Assembly (NCBI GenBank): GCA_963971535.1
Contig: OZ020585.1
Span: 22,752,005 to 22,816,004 of the forward strand
Source of the DNA: Notolepis coatsorum
Lineage: Eukaryota > Chordata > Actinopteri > Aulopiformes > Paralepididae
Length of the DNA: 64,000 nt
Reading direction: 5' to 3'
Shown here piece after piece: positions 1 to 12,013 of the stretch; positions within the stretch are counted from its first letter, which is position 1, and the number at the start of each line of letters is the position of its first letter. A program made the translations under genes and the position numbers. The notes below the pieces were generated by a model. The model saw nothing but the letters and a program-made list of their open reading frames with translations. It made no database searches and was not told the DNA's origin.

Positions 1-8
1 ACTGCGCA

Positions 9-36
9 CATGTGTGTGTGTGTGCGTGCGCGCTGC
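9..36. repeat. (TG)n microsatellite
   Basis: An alternating TG tract that degrades into TGCGTGCGCG opens the window. It may continue beyond the left edge. Confidence 0.8.
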
Positions 37-1909
37 GGCAGGTGTACCACAAGCTGTACTATATATGATGCCAATACATTAATCTAATCTAATTTTGATG
101 GGTCGCAAGACTCGCAAAGTGCTTCCGCGTCCATTTTCACACGGCTGCATCATTAGTTGCCTTATAAGGAGCTCTGGAGGCGTTGTTTTGTATGCAAATG
201 ACCTGAATGGGGATGCGCATTCGCGTTTGAGACAAATGACATTCCCCAACGCAGATATCACAGCTGTGACCGTTTGAGCCACTTAAGACATATTACCAGC
301 GTGTTGAGGACTCAGAGTGAACTTGTCATTGATTCTGTCTCAGTCTGTTCCAAGATAAGTCTTCCAAGAGAACTCTTTGGAAAATGTTGGGGAATGAGAC
401 CCACTGCTCTTGGGTTCTCTATTGGGTAAATTTCAGGGTAGTTCATCAGAAAATAATTGTTTTTAAGTGACAATATCTCCATGAAACGATGTAGATGGGA
501 AAAATGGCAATACCTTGTCTTATAGGGACTGCTACCATATAATTTCATTGAGCTGTAATTAACACAGCACAAGGATTCAGTGTCCCCAATAACATCACTG
601 GTGGCCATATTCTAACTAATTGACTCTCAATAACTGTCAAACTGAATGAATGTGTGCAAAACTGTTTAGAGTTTTTGGAATGTGTGTGACATTACACAAT
701 AAATCAGCATATTTTTTTGGCAAAGTGCTCCTTTAAATCTAATCTTAAGCCCGACCAAGCCATAAATCCATCTCTACAGACTGTATGAATAAAAGTTGCA
801 TTTCCCCCCCCAAATAGTAGCCAAGAATAAAGACCCTAACCATGTCACAACAGCAGTCATAGTGTATATTTTCAGCAATACGTTTGTTTACCAATAGGTT
901 AAAGTGTTATTAGTGAACTATTCGTTTATGAAATGCCTCATTTACAAGCGATTATCCACCATTTTGAATCCGCACCACAATTCTGTTTGTAGTCATATGA
1001 GGAGATGAGACCTTGAGCTTTGAATGAGCGTTGAAATTTCGAAAAAACGACAGTACCCAGCTCATTCATGCCAGTTTCTGTCAAGCAAATTACTTGTGGA
1101 TGCATTTTTTTTTATTATTTCTCTTATTCTTCGGGATTATCTACCACAAAACTAAATGTTATTGGCATAAATTAGAACGCAGTTCATTTTTCTACCTTTC
1201 TGTGAACGTTTAGCAAAAATCCGCATTGCAAATCGATTCAAAATGGCGGAACAGTTTCCATTATAGAGAAATAACTGTACTTACAGTAGATTTCTTTCAC
1301 GGTTCTTGCTGCACGCCTGGTGATAGTAAATTCAAATTGAACTCTGCCATTTTTTGTACACGTGATCTCAAGAAGGTGCTGAACGAGCTCAGTGGCAGTT
1401 TGTCATGTCTGGTCATTTTTAGCATGGTGTTATTCACTATCAAAGATGCAAAGAAAAATCATAATTTATATTTTCCTTTGTTTCATAACAATTTACTCAA
1501 GCCTAGTAAACAACACAATATTTCTGACACTGGGAATACATTCCCTGAGATACATAGATGTCCCTAGATACCAAGAACATGCAAATGGACCTTGTAGAAG
1601 TGGAGCAATCTTCCATTTACTTATGTGTGTATTTTTAGGTGGATTTTCTGAAAATATGGGCTAGGGCTAGGTTAAATCTTAGTTTTGTTTTTAATCTAAA
1701 CCTAGATACATTTTATGTTGCTCCAAAAACATTTTTGATGCAGACTAAATGGGTTAAAATCGTTCAACTAAGATTTACTAAACAAGGATTACATTTGAAT
1801 TGTGCAACATAGCTCTGGTTAATTCTAAATCTGTATATTTACCCATTTTAAACCAACACATTTAGATTAAATTAAACCTAATTGGTGCAACCCACTTTAA
1901 ATGTTGCAA
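37..1909. other. No recognised feature
   Basis: AT-rich DNA with short chance reading frames on both strands. None of them shows a domain, a codon pattern or a repeat match within the window. It is probably intergenic or intronic. Confidence 0.5.
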
Positions 1910-2170
1910 AAATCAGGCTTGTAATCTGAAGGTTGTCGGTTCGATCGCCGGGCCAGCAGGAATATCTGGGTGTGGGAAAGTGAATGAAATTCCCTCTCCC
2001 CTCCCTAAACACAAACTGTTCACGTAGCCTTGAGCAAGGCACCTAATCCCCCACTGCAGCAGCTACTGGGCAGCTTCCAAATATGAACATGTGTGACTGT
2101 GAAGCATCATTGAAAAAGAACATACATGCTCAGTGAATCTACATATGGGTAAATAAAGGTAAAAAAAAAA
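1910..2170 (+). mobile_element. V-domain-type tRNA-derived SINE
   Basis: The head carries a B-box-like sequence (GGTTCGATCGCC, about 1939-1950). It is followed by the vertebrate V-domain signature CCTTGAGCAAGGCACC (about 2029-2044) and then CCCCCACTGC. The copy ends in an AAATAAAGG(T)-A10 tail near 2153-2170. The same core occurs in the SINE at 47762. A-box and target duplication are not clear, so the left end is approximate. SINEs of this type are copied by a partner LINE and encode nothing. Confidence 0.7.
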
Positions 2171-2360
2171 GTAGTTTTAGATATATTTCTATATATATTT
2201 TAATATTCTCTGTGTATATTAGGGCTTTAAATGTTTCTCCTGGAATTTTAACTCGCAATTCCGTTTTTTTGTTTTCAAAATCAACCTCTGAAGTCGTGGA
2301 CTACAAAGGAAAAGTTCAAATGAATCATTGATTTAACATGAATTCGGGAGGAGCTGCTTT

Positions 2361-2856
2361 TGCGGCACGGTGCTGTAGTGGTTAACACTGTCGCCTCACA
2401 GCAAGAAGGTCCAGGGTTCGATTCCCGCTCGGGGACCTGGTTTCCGCGTTGCCAGGTACCCATGTGGGGTATCTCCCGGGCCTTTCTGTGTGGAGTTTGC
2501 ATGTTCTCCCCATGCTCGCAAGGGTTGCCCCCCCCCCCCCTTCCGATAAGAGAAACCCAATGGAAAAATATGCACAGCAGATCGCTGACGCTGTCGCATC
2601 CCTGACGAAGACGGGCAGGAGCACCTCCCGGGCGCAGTACCTCGCCGACGCCCTGTCTGATCCCGGCTGCCCTTGGGGGGGAAGGACGACGGGATGGGTT
2701 AAGCACAGAGCTCAATCGCATCGTCGACCCTGAGAAAGACAATGCACGTGTGTGTGTGTGTATTCCTGTGTGTGTGTGTGTGCCGCCCATTGCATGTCCT
2801 ATGTCGTTGCATGCCGAATAAAGACATCTCTAAAGATTATTATTATTATTATTAAA
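2361..2856 (+). mobile_element. tRNA-derived SINE, family A, copy 1 (long composite)
   Basis: The tRNA-like head includes TTAACACTGTCGCCTCACAG and the B box GGTTCGATTCCC (about 2416-2427). Next comes CTTTCTGTGTGGAGTTTGCA, a block common in fish SINEs. A long further body follows, with GATAAGAGAAACCCAATGG and GACGAAGACGGGCAGGAGCA, and is shared with the copy at 28166. A C-run sits at about 2529-2540 and a (TG)n tract at 2747-2784. The 3' end is AATAAAGAC followed by a short (ATT)n. At about 500 bp it is long for a SINE. Open frames across it are chance. Confidence 0.8.
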
Positions 2857-3480
2857 ACAAGACACCGTCCGCAGGGTGAGGGAGTGTCGCCCAACCCCCC
2901 CCCCCCCCTGTCCCAATGGCGGCCTCCTTTATTACAATCCCACCGCACAGCGGGACCTGGAACAGGAAGAGATGGGAAGTGGACTTGATAGGAACACTTG
3001 GTGTGTGTTCATAGATAAGGTGATTTGTGGCCCCAGGGGATGACTTTATTAAGTTCAGGGATATTGCTCAGGCGGGGGGCGGGGGTCTGATTTACTTGGC
3101 TTCAGTAATAACCGGCGGTAGAGAGTGGGCGAAAGAGTGCAGATAAAAAGGAAGAGCGTTGGCGGGAATTATCAGCGGTTAATTTTTCTGTACTTCAGAC
3201 GTAGCCCTATGTGTGGGTACATGGTATATGAAGTCATCAAATAATATTAACGGTTTCTCACCATCTCTCCAACTTGGCAGATGAACTGAGCGCTATATGT
3301 GTTGACCTAGTAAGCCTTTCCCTTCATTCACCTTGTGAGGATACCAGCAGGCTGAGCGGAATCCTATATTAATAATCCTATAGTATACCATAGAGTGCAG
3401 TCATGCAGAACATTATATAAATGGATGGTAAATATACTTGTTTTTTAAAGCAATGTTGGTGATTAATTACTAGATATACT
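2857..3480. other. No recognised feature
   Basis: Contains a C-run (about 2895-2910) and a G-rich patch (about 3070-3090). No gene or repeat family is recognised. Confidence 0.4.
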
Positions 3481-3484
3481 TTAA

Positions 3485-4409
3485 AGGGGACATGCATTGC
3501 TATTCCTAGCACTATTTGGGCAACTTTACACAATTCCTGTGAGTCTATTGAACACATCTGTAAGGTTTTTTTCAAAAAAAGTCATTGTTTTATATCTCTA
3601 ATCAAGTACTCAAAAGCCAAATTGTTCTCCCTTTCGATTTCAGGCTGTGTTGGCCTGGCTCCGCCCATAAGCACTTTGAGTGACAGTCACAGTCTGCGAC
3701 TGGCACAGAGAGAGATAAGAGAGAGAGACTGAGGGGGATACTAATTAATTTCACAGCGGGGGGCATAATCCCACGGGACAATGCATTGGTAACTTGTTTC
3801 AAATGACAATATATACCCCTGTGAATATTATTGTACGGATCGGAATACAGGCGTGCGCGTGGGAGCATGCGCAAAGATATTACAGTGATATGCTGGTGCT
3901 CCTGACTGCGAGGGAGAGAGAGCGATAGAGAGGGAGAGAGAGAGACGGAGAGAGAGAGAGAGGGACACACGGAGGCACGGAGCACTTACACACAACCTGT
4001 GTAAACGCTCCGTGTGTGTGTGAGAGAAGACGGGTCCCTCTCTCTCTCTCCATCTCTCCCTCCCTCTCTCTCTCGCTCGTCCGCTCCGTGCCTCGCAGTC
4101 AAAACCCGTTTGAGGAAGTGTCGGGTTACACTATGCGCTCTCTGCCTCGCTCTGTTTGAGGAAATGAAGATATTTCCACTCGCTCTGCTGTCGCTGTCAA
4201 CCATAGAGTTATGCAAATCAGTGCTATATTCACGTCAGCAAAACTGTCAAATCAGAACAGCTTAGTTGAGTGAGGGAGGATCTCGTGAACTCGAGACTAG
4301 ACTGATCGTCAATATGATAATTAACGACACAGACCACATTGATATAATCCCCAATTGCTAGGAAAAAATGCTAAACACTGGAAAAGGCTATTTATAATGC
4401 ATGTCCCCT
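3485..4409. mobile_element. Kolobok-like TTAA MITE
   Basis: The ends are perfect 13-bp inverted repeats (AGGGGACATGCAT at 3485-3497, its complement at 4397-4409). Each is flanked by TTAA (3481-3484 and 4410-4413). TTAA target sites with RGG-type termini are typical of the Kolobok superfamily, including the T2-type MITEs known from frogs. The 925-bp interior has GA- and CT-rich tracts and no transposase, so the copy is non-autonomous. A diverged relative lies at 34919. PiggyBac also uses TTAA, but its termini usually begin with C. Confidence 0.8.
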
Positions 4410-4413
4410 TTAA

Positions 4414-4931
4414 TAGGTACATTCTTCATTGGCAAGTTAATTACAACTTGAGCAATCTTACAGAATATAAATATCTTTAAATTATATGTAGGCTATTTCT
4501 AGTAACAATGTAACTGATTATCTTTTTATATTAAATTAGAATATATTGTAACCTGAGTAAGATGTAAGGCTATGTTCAGACTGCCAGCCCAAATATGTTT
4601 GTTGGCATATTAAGATTGTATCCAGACTGATTTGAGAAGGATAGAAAAAAAAATATATATCTAAATTTCCAAATTTTGAAATGTGGTTTGATATGTGATT
4701 CCAATTTATGCAGATGCGTCTCAGTCTGGATGCTCTAGCCACTCAAATATGATTTCAAAGTGTCTTTTGCGTCACTCAGAACATGACACACAACGACAAC
4801 ATCAAATCCAGAGTGAAGTGCATCAGAGTGGCTAATGTTAGCTGATAGTTAGCTAAACGGATCAATTTGTCTATTTGGCACAAACATAAGAATAAACTTT
4901 CATTACCTAATGTTACCAACTCTGTAGCAAG
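4414..4931. other. No recognised feature
   Basis: AT-rich unique-looking DNA between the Kolobok-like MITE and the solo LTR. No gene is seen. Confidence 0.4.
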
Positions 4932-6109
4932 TGTGGTGATATTGACCTTGAATTCCATAACTAATAGGTGTGAATAATTAGAAAACCATAACATTATGCC
5001 TTGTATACTTTTTAGCAGCAGAGTGGACTGCAGGGCTAAAAGAGGAACGATACTAGAGACAGTTGCATCAGATAACAACAGGAACTATTTAACTGGGAGT
5101 TATTTCAACCCCCTCTAGCAACACTAGAACAAAGGAACTGAAAAGTCACACCCAAATGATAGCAGATGTCAGCACCGACAGCAGAGACCAGATAACTGGC
5201 TCTGATAAGTATAAGACAGGATAAAAGATCATTAATCAATAAGGACATGGTTCAAAGTTAAATGAAAAAGCATGATACTTGATTGGCTTTGATTGGATTG
5301 ACAACTCTATAAAGAAACCAATAAAAACATCTATATAGATATTTAGAATTAAGAATCCTGGTATAGTTATCACAGTTATATGATCTGGTCAATAATGGTA
5401 CACGAAGGAATGTTGATGCATTTAGAGGAGACTTGAGCAGCCAAGGAGGGGGGTCATCAAAAGCGCCCTCCTCTATACTCATCAAAAGACCACACCGACG
5501 GGGGCCATCGGCGGCCCCCCTCTGTTTACTGAAGGAAGACCCACACAGGAACCACACCGACGGGGGCCATCGGCGGCCCCCCTCTGTTTACTGAAGGAAG
5601 ACCCACACAGGAGATCGATTTGGGGACAGCCCCCCACAGAAGAACCAACCGGATTGGACCAAACGTATTATTAAAATGTGCTACTATTGGTGGGAAATTA
5701 TAGTATTTAAGAGCGAACATAGTGTTAGTTCAGGAGCCCAGACCGCCCCCAGGTCTGCGGCTCCCCGCTCCCCCTCCCAGAGAATGCTGTCGGCTGATTT
5801 TCATGTAAGTAAGCTGGATGGTCCCATGGTTGGTTAGAATAGAATGGAAAGACTTATCTTAGAAACCAGGCTTACTCATATGAAAAGGGGCTTACAGTAA
5901 ATTATTCACTCTGGGCCGCCGAGACAAATAAATCCATGAGTTTGAATTCGAACTCTCCTGTCTGGACTGCACGTTTATTCCTTGCTGGCTATATTGGAAG
6001 TCAGATGAGGAGACCAAATTCTATCACTTATGACCCTTCCTTCCTCCTTCCAGATAGCGATCTCATTGTACTGTACAATAACCTTAGATATTGATAGGAT
6101 TATACGACA
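4932..6109 (+). repeat. Solo LTR, retrovirus-like family, copy 1
   Basis: A 1,178-bp element begins TGTGGTGATATTGAC, ends ATACGACA (TG...CA) and is flanked by the 4-bp duplication CAAG (4928-4931, 6110-6113). The second copy at 16839 shares both ends and much of the body. It has LTR-like signals in order: a GC-rich upstream block, a TATA-like TATTTAAG (about 5702), and an AATAAA (about 5928) followed by a GT/CT-rich stretch. No internal coding region is attached, so it is a solo LTR left by recombination. The 4-bp duplication fits gamma/epsilon-type retroviruses, but the family cannot be named. Confidence 0.75.
5489..5612 (+). repeat. 62-bp direct tandem duplication in the LTR upstream region
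   Basis: Two identical 62-bp units (5489-5550, 5551-5612), each with GACGGGGGCCATCGGCGGCC, sit about 90 bp upstream of the TATA-like box. The related LTR at 16839 has one diverged unit here (about 17590-17660). Direct repeats in this part of an LTR often act as duplicated enhancers. That role is inferred. Confidence 0.85.
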
Positions 6110-6383
6110 CAAGTTATCTAATGTTAAGGTTAGTTCAGCGGTTTAGGCACAGGGATGTGTAGCTTCACAAGATCATCATTGTGTCGCTATTAGTCTCACA
6201 TTGTAGTTGTCGTTTGTTCTCACAAACACTACATTAGTAGCATTGGCTAACAGTTTCGCTATCGTTATATGGGTGTCAACTACTGTTAATGGTAGCTAAC
6301 ATCGTTACATGTAGATAGGTTGGTGATGTCTGGACAGACAAATCAGATCTGATCACTTGTAAATAAACAGTGCAGACAGTTAA

Positions 6384-7313
6384 CACTTTGAATGCCCAGC
6401 AGGGGGCGCACATTTAGTGCTTGAATGCCCACCATCCGCTTCAATGTTAACGTTAATATCGCCTAATCTATGTTTTAAATTATGGTTATGTGTCTAATCT
6501 GCCCGTCGCATTATCAATGACCCACTTCCAGTCAACATTGTCGAAGCGTATTGTTTTTTTATCGGTTCATTTCCGTTTTATAGCATTTTGAAAAGCCCTC
6601 GTTTTCAAGAAGAAAAAAAAGAATCCCTGATAAACGCTGATGTACTGTAATATTCTAGAACGTTGTCATTTTTCGGCCTATTTATGAATCGTTTTCAAAT
6701 AAACGCTAGATTATCGATAGTATATGTGTACGTATGCACGCTGGTGCCGCAAGCTGTAAATCGATTATCTTATTTCCTGATCACTCGCACAGTCAAAACA
6801 GCTATATCACATATAGGGGGAAAGCTTATATCTCCGTGAAAAAAGGTCTGATTATCCTAAGACTGGTAAAATAGATTCCTTACCTGAGATCAGATGGTAT
6901 CCAAATGGATTATTCCAATTCCTGATCGCCATTCCGAAAATCGATCCTTTTTTATTGATCCAATGCTACGTACTGTAAAGACATATTACACGCTGTCCTG
7001 AGGGTCCAGCATGAATCTGATCGGCGCCGGTTACATGCGTGAGAAGTAAAATGTGGAGTCCGGGTTTTTTTTTCTCGTGCATTTTCATTGAGTCCAATCC
7101 AAAAGGGTGAATTACCATCTGGGAGACGATAGGGGGCACTTTTTTCACATCTGAGCACCTGGGGTGGCTGATTTACCAACGGTAGACTCGATTGATGAAA
7201 TATGAATTCAGATCGCTAATAAAAAAAAAGAGAGAAAAAACGAATATTCTCGTTATGGGCATTCAACCCGCTGGGTGTAAACCCGAAATATCTCGGTTTG
7301 GGCATTCAAAGTG
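6384..7313. mobile_element. piggyBac-like TTAA element 1 (non-autonomous)
   Basis: The left end CACTTTGAATGCCCAGCAGG and the right end TTTGGGCATTCAAAGTG form inverted termini (15 bp matching) and are flanked by TTAA (6380-6383, 7314-7317). TTAA with CAC-type termini fits piggyBac-like MITEs. The 930-bp interior has no transposase. It includes GGCCTATTTATGAATCG and AAACGCTAGATTATCGATAG, both repeated in the next element. Confidence 0.75.
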
Positions 7314-7622
7314 TTAAAGATCTGATTTGAGAAACAAATCAGAGTTGTCTGCCGTCTGAACAAAGTGTCCCATGTAGTTTGTTATCACTTGGTATCTGTG
7401 ACTGCAGGTTTATTTACATGATAACTAACAGCTAATTAATAGATACTGACCGATTAATCGACTAAGAGCAGCCATAATTCATGTATAGATTAGCCTACTG
7501 TATCCACTGTTTTAATGTAGCATTTACAGCCTGTAATAAAAAATGGGAAATGATCTGAAAGTGTTTTGTTCTTTAAATTTTTTTTTTTTATATTGTGTAG
7601 TGTATTTTTGATTGGTTATTAA

Positions 7623-8040
7623 CACATTGAGTGCCAGCAGGGGGCGCACGATTTATCGCTTGAATGCCAGCCTTTTGGGACTGATTTTCCGATATTTCAT
7701 GATTTTCGCGGAGCTATTTCTATATTCTATATTATGGCTATGTGTCTAATACGCCCGTCGCTTATCAATGACTTGCTTGCAGTCAACATGTACGAAATGG
7801 ATTGTTTTTTCATCTGTACATTTCCGTTTTATACCGTTTTGAAAACCAGACGTTTTTGGAAATTTCTAGAAAAAAATAAAGATTCTGCGGAAATAGCCAT
7901 TTACTGGAATACACAAAACACGTTGTAATTTTTAGGCCTATTTATGAATCGTTTTCAAATAAACGCTAGATTATCGATAGTATATGTGTACTTATGCACG
8001 CTAGAGAAGCGGGCTGAAAATCGATTATCTATTTCCTGGT

Positions 8041-8102
<62 letters not shown>

Positions 8103-9051
8103 GGGACACGCTGAGATATAGGTGAAAAAAAATCTGATTATCCCAAGACTGGTAAAATAGATTCCTTACCTCAGATCAGATGTTCTCCAAAAAGATTATT
8201 CCAATTCCTGATCGCCATTCCAAATATCGATTGCGTTTATTGATCCAATGCTGGGTACTGGAAACACATATTTCACGCTGTTCTGCGGCTCGGCAATGAA
8301 TGCAATCGGCTCGTGTTACATGCCTGATAAGTAAAATGTGGATTCCGGACTCTTTTTTTCCCATACATTTCATTCAGTCCAATCCAATGGGTGCAATACC
8401 ATCCGGAGAGACGATAGGGGGTGGTATTTTCCCTGTTCGAGCTCAGATAGATCCCCAATGGTAACGTGAGGCTAGATTTCTCGTCGTTGGCACTCATGAA
8501 ATAACGAGATTTCTCGTGGCTGGCACTCAACCGCCGGGCATTGTGCCTATCTTATACCACTCTCTGCCACCGTTAAAAGCCTATGGAGATGTTTACCTTC
8601 TTTGCAGGGCTATAACTTTTTTTAATTGTATTGCTATATTGACATTACTATGGCCCATTCAACATCGATTATCTATCGTTCAGGATGTGGGAATGTTATA
8701 CTTTTTCATTCATACATTGTTGTGTTAATACCTTCTAGAATATAAGTATGTTTTTAATCTTTTCTGCTGTAATTCCAAAAACAGTAGTTATAGGCCCTGA
8801 CGCATATGATAGATTATCGATTGGCGTTTCTTTCCCATACACGCTATATTAAAAAAATACGCCACCAGGGGGTGTATTGAGCCGTTGCAGTCCCATTTAG
8901 GGTCCCCCTGCAGCACTGGGGGTGGGTGGATGAATTATGAATGCCATGGCGAAAAAATTAAATATCGATCTAAAAAAACGCTGTACAGCGATGTTGGCGG
9001 TCAGCGCATGGCGGGCAATAACGCTGGAAAGCGTTTTTGGCGACCAATGTG
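7623..9051. mobile_element. piggyBac-like TTAA element 2, composite
   Basis: TTAA (7619-7622 and 9052-9055) flanks ends CACATTGAGTGCC and GGCGACCAATGTG, which are inverted repeats with a few mismatches. The left 900 bp match element 1 (shared GCAGGGGGCGCAC and AAACGCTAGATTATCGATAG). From about 8528 (CCGCCGGGCATTG) it matches a different family, also seen on the reverse strand at 12895-13253. The whole looks like two TTAA elements fused into one unit. Confidence 0.6.
8044..8099. repeat. (AC)n microsatellite
   Basis: A pure AC tract of about 28 units inside TTAA element 2. Element 1 lacks it at the same place, so it expanded after the two diverged. Confidence 0.9.
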
Positions 9052-9055
9052 TTAA

Positions 9056-9098
9056 TGCCAATATCGGTAGGCCGATAATATCGGACATCCCTAATTTA
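9056..9098. mobile_element. hAT-type terminal fragment
   Basis: GCCGATAATATCGGACATCCCTA reads like the right terminus of fish hAT MITEs that end GGACATCCCTA. Its matching left end was not found. TTAA element 2 appears to have inserted beside or into it. Confidence 0.35.
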
Positions 9099-11122
9099 AA
9101 CCACCTGTATTGAACAGTAACACAAACAGTAGACCGAGCTGTGTGTCACTGAGAGATTCTGATATCCTGTAAACCGATTCTACCGCGGCTGCTCTGCTGA
9201 AATAAATCAACAGGAGAAACCTGAAAACCATTGCATTTCAATCTGTCTCCAGCGTCTACTTTCTTGCCGTGAATTGGTCATTTGCCTTTGTCGTTTACAA
9301 AGTCACGGACAATTTGTAACTTCAATTGAAAGCAGAAATTATTAGCAGCTGTTATGAATGCTGGTGGAAGTCAATGGTGCTTGAAGCATAAAATATATAC
9401 AATGATAATAAAAGAAAGGAGCAGCTTCCAAACATCTTTCTAACAACAACATACAGTAGTATTGTAAACTATTTTAGTTTTTATTTGAGGGCATAGTAGG
9501 CTCTGCTCTCGAAATGCTCTCAGTGCAAATCCATGCAAGCCTGCAACGGATTTGGTTGAAAGCCCAAATAATAATCTCCCCAATGTGGAAATCCAGAGCA
9601 GAGCCTTAGTGACCACATTCTCAGATGATGTGATACTGACAATCGAGGCATTACCCAGCATAGCATGTTGGGAAGAATGTGAAAAAGTTGCTCTGCAGCC
9701 CAAATTACAACATGTAGACAAAGACAACAAAAACAATTTAATGGAGGGGATCTTTAAGGTCACCTTAACTACAGTAAAATAGTCCTGGGATCATGTATGG
9801 TAAAGCAGCGACCTCCCATAATCTCCTCACTCTTCCATCAATACCTTAACCCAACCCTACTGCTCCCACACCTCACAGATTATAAACTCTCCTCCCTTGA
9901 AGGGTAGAGAAAATCTACCACCACCTGACAGCTAAAGGATATTGCTGAATATAGAGCACAAATAAAAACACGAGAGGAGAGCAGAGAAGACATAATCACA
10001 CAGAGAATAATATACCCGCTGGCCCCGATTCTTCAGCCATGACTTATACCTTTCCCTGGCAATGCGTTGGAACAAAAGATGATGAATGGATGGAATAAAG
10101 ACCTTGCCAGGGACTCCGGCTCACATCTCATATTTGATTTGCGTGCACACCTCTCAGGCTTTCATGGCTTGTCCTGAACTTCTCAACAGGATGTGGTTGG
10201 GGGGGGGGGGGGGTGTTAGTGATCGCTCTATCAGTAAGTGGGATAATGAGGACCAGCTGAAAACCCCCCAGACACCTCTGGACTGCCAGAGAAACCAAGT
10301 GGACAAGAAACAGTAGTCCCATCGCCAAGTAAAGAGGACAAAGACACAAGGAGATAGAAGCTCAGGGGAAGGGAGACAGGAGGTGGAGGCACTGCATAAA
10401 TGTAATGGGGTGCAAATGGTATAGTTCCTGTCTCCTACGTGGGCATACACAGGCACTATGGTTAACACTGTGAGATCACTCAAACACACTTCTACACATC
10501 AGCAAAACTTTTATTTCGTGTCAGAATGTTCAGAACACTGATCAGAACACATCATGTCACACACATGTATTTCTATGGTTCACCAAAAGATTTGCTATAG
10601 TACATTCAGTCAAAACCTCTTTCTCTCAACTTGTGCCCACTTTAGGCTCCTAAGGCAGGGTAGGGGCAATAAGCTAATGCTTGCAGGAGAGTTCAGCCCG
10701 AACAGAACACAAAATACCAGAGGGATTCATGAATGGTTTGAATAATAACAGATGCAATGTAGAGATGCTATCCTTCAAGCACGAGTGGCAGCTGCTAACG
10801 TTAGCTGCCTCATCATCCTTAGCTAATAAGTTTAACCAATGGCAGCTTGGCCCTGATAGGTATTTTCAGTTCATTAAGGTCTAATATTTTACATCCAGCT
10901 CCTCTGGTCACCATGAGTACATAGGTCCCTGGAATGTGGCCAGTAGTGGGTCGAGTGACCAGGCACCCAGGCAAGCACTTAGGAATAGAAATACATTGAC
11001 CTGTGTGACCTAATGTGCATGCATGGCTATATCGGCCTCCGGCCACAGGCCACTGAGGAGGAGCAAAGATGGACATATTATCAGATTCAGCAACAGCTCA
11101 CATATACCCCCACATATGACTA
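9099..11122. other. No recognised feature
   Basis: Two kilobases with no domain, repeat pair or splice structure that I can support. There is a G-run at about 10199-10212. Reading frames of 60-110 codons are within chance for this composition. Confidence 0.5.
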
Positions 11123-11130
11123 TATACGAC

Positions 11131-12005
11131 TAGGGATGTCCCGATCGCCTTTTTTTGCTTCCGATCCGATCCCGATCATGTGATTTTAAATATCTATTGA
11201 TCCGATCGTTTCCGATCCGATCTTTCACATTAGTAATCAATTTTGACGCATTTTTGTCAGAAACTGGCAGAGCGAGACAAGCCCATCTGTTGCCTATAAT
11301 AGTCCGGGGCGCGAGAGCGGAGGCTTTTGTTATTACATTCACCCTGAGAAATGTGCTTCTGCTTCATATGAGAAATATTAAAAGTTTCAATATATGTTTG
11401 CACATTAGTATACATTCAGTGTTCGACTTACGTAATGGTCCATTCTGGTCTGAAACGCCGACGATAATCCTCAATCACGTAACGTTATCCTCCAGATGAA
11501 AAGTTAGTCTGAAAACTTCGCCTCCAGCCGGCTGTCCTCCTTGCAAACATTGCAACTGGCTTGACTTTCTATTTTAAAATGCTTAGTTCCAAACCTCTGA
11601 CATTAAGTCTAGCTGCTCAAGTCAGTGGATATTAACCGTGTTTCGGGAGCGACGTGTTGTACTGTTGTTGTTGTGATGTGGTCGAGCCGCTTGTAGCGTG
11701 TAGCGTCTAAATTAAAGGGGTGTTTGTTGCAACGGTGAAAATTAAAGGGGAATGTGTTTGTTGTGGAAAATTATTCTGCTCTGTGTGACAATAAATACAT
11801 TAATGATGATATATTATATGTAATTTAAAACCAAAACTAAGGCCTCCGTATGAGTTTAAGACGTGGACATGGTCATGTTTGTTGAATAAAATTTCTCTTT
11901 TTTTGACTGCCGATTTTTATTATTATTTTTTCCCGATCCCCGATACTCTGAAAAGCACGTGATCGACGCCGATTCCGATCACGTGATCGGATCGGGACAT
12001 CCCTA
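11131..12005. mobile_element. hAT non-autonomous element with intact 8-bp target duplication
   Basis: The element begins TAGGGATGTCCCGATC and ends GATCGGGACATCCCTA, a perfect 16-bp inverted repeat. Sub-terminal CCGATCCGATC motifs recur near both ends. The 8-bp duplication TATACGAC lies at 11123-11130 and 12006-12013. Eight-base duplications and this terminus are diagnostic of hAT elements common in fish. The 875-bp interior has no transposase. Confidence 0.92.
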
Positions 12006-12013
12006 TATACGAC

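Noticed and set aside
1031-1664. Overlapping frames of 60-113 codons as small genes
   Set aside because: They are AT-rich, lack any recognisable domain or splice context, and are of chance length.
2361-2440. A true tRNA gene in the SINE heads
   Set aside because: The heads keep A/B-box-like motifs but lack a foldable tRNA with paired acceptor stem, and they continue into SINE bodies.
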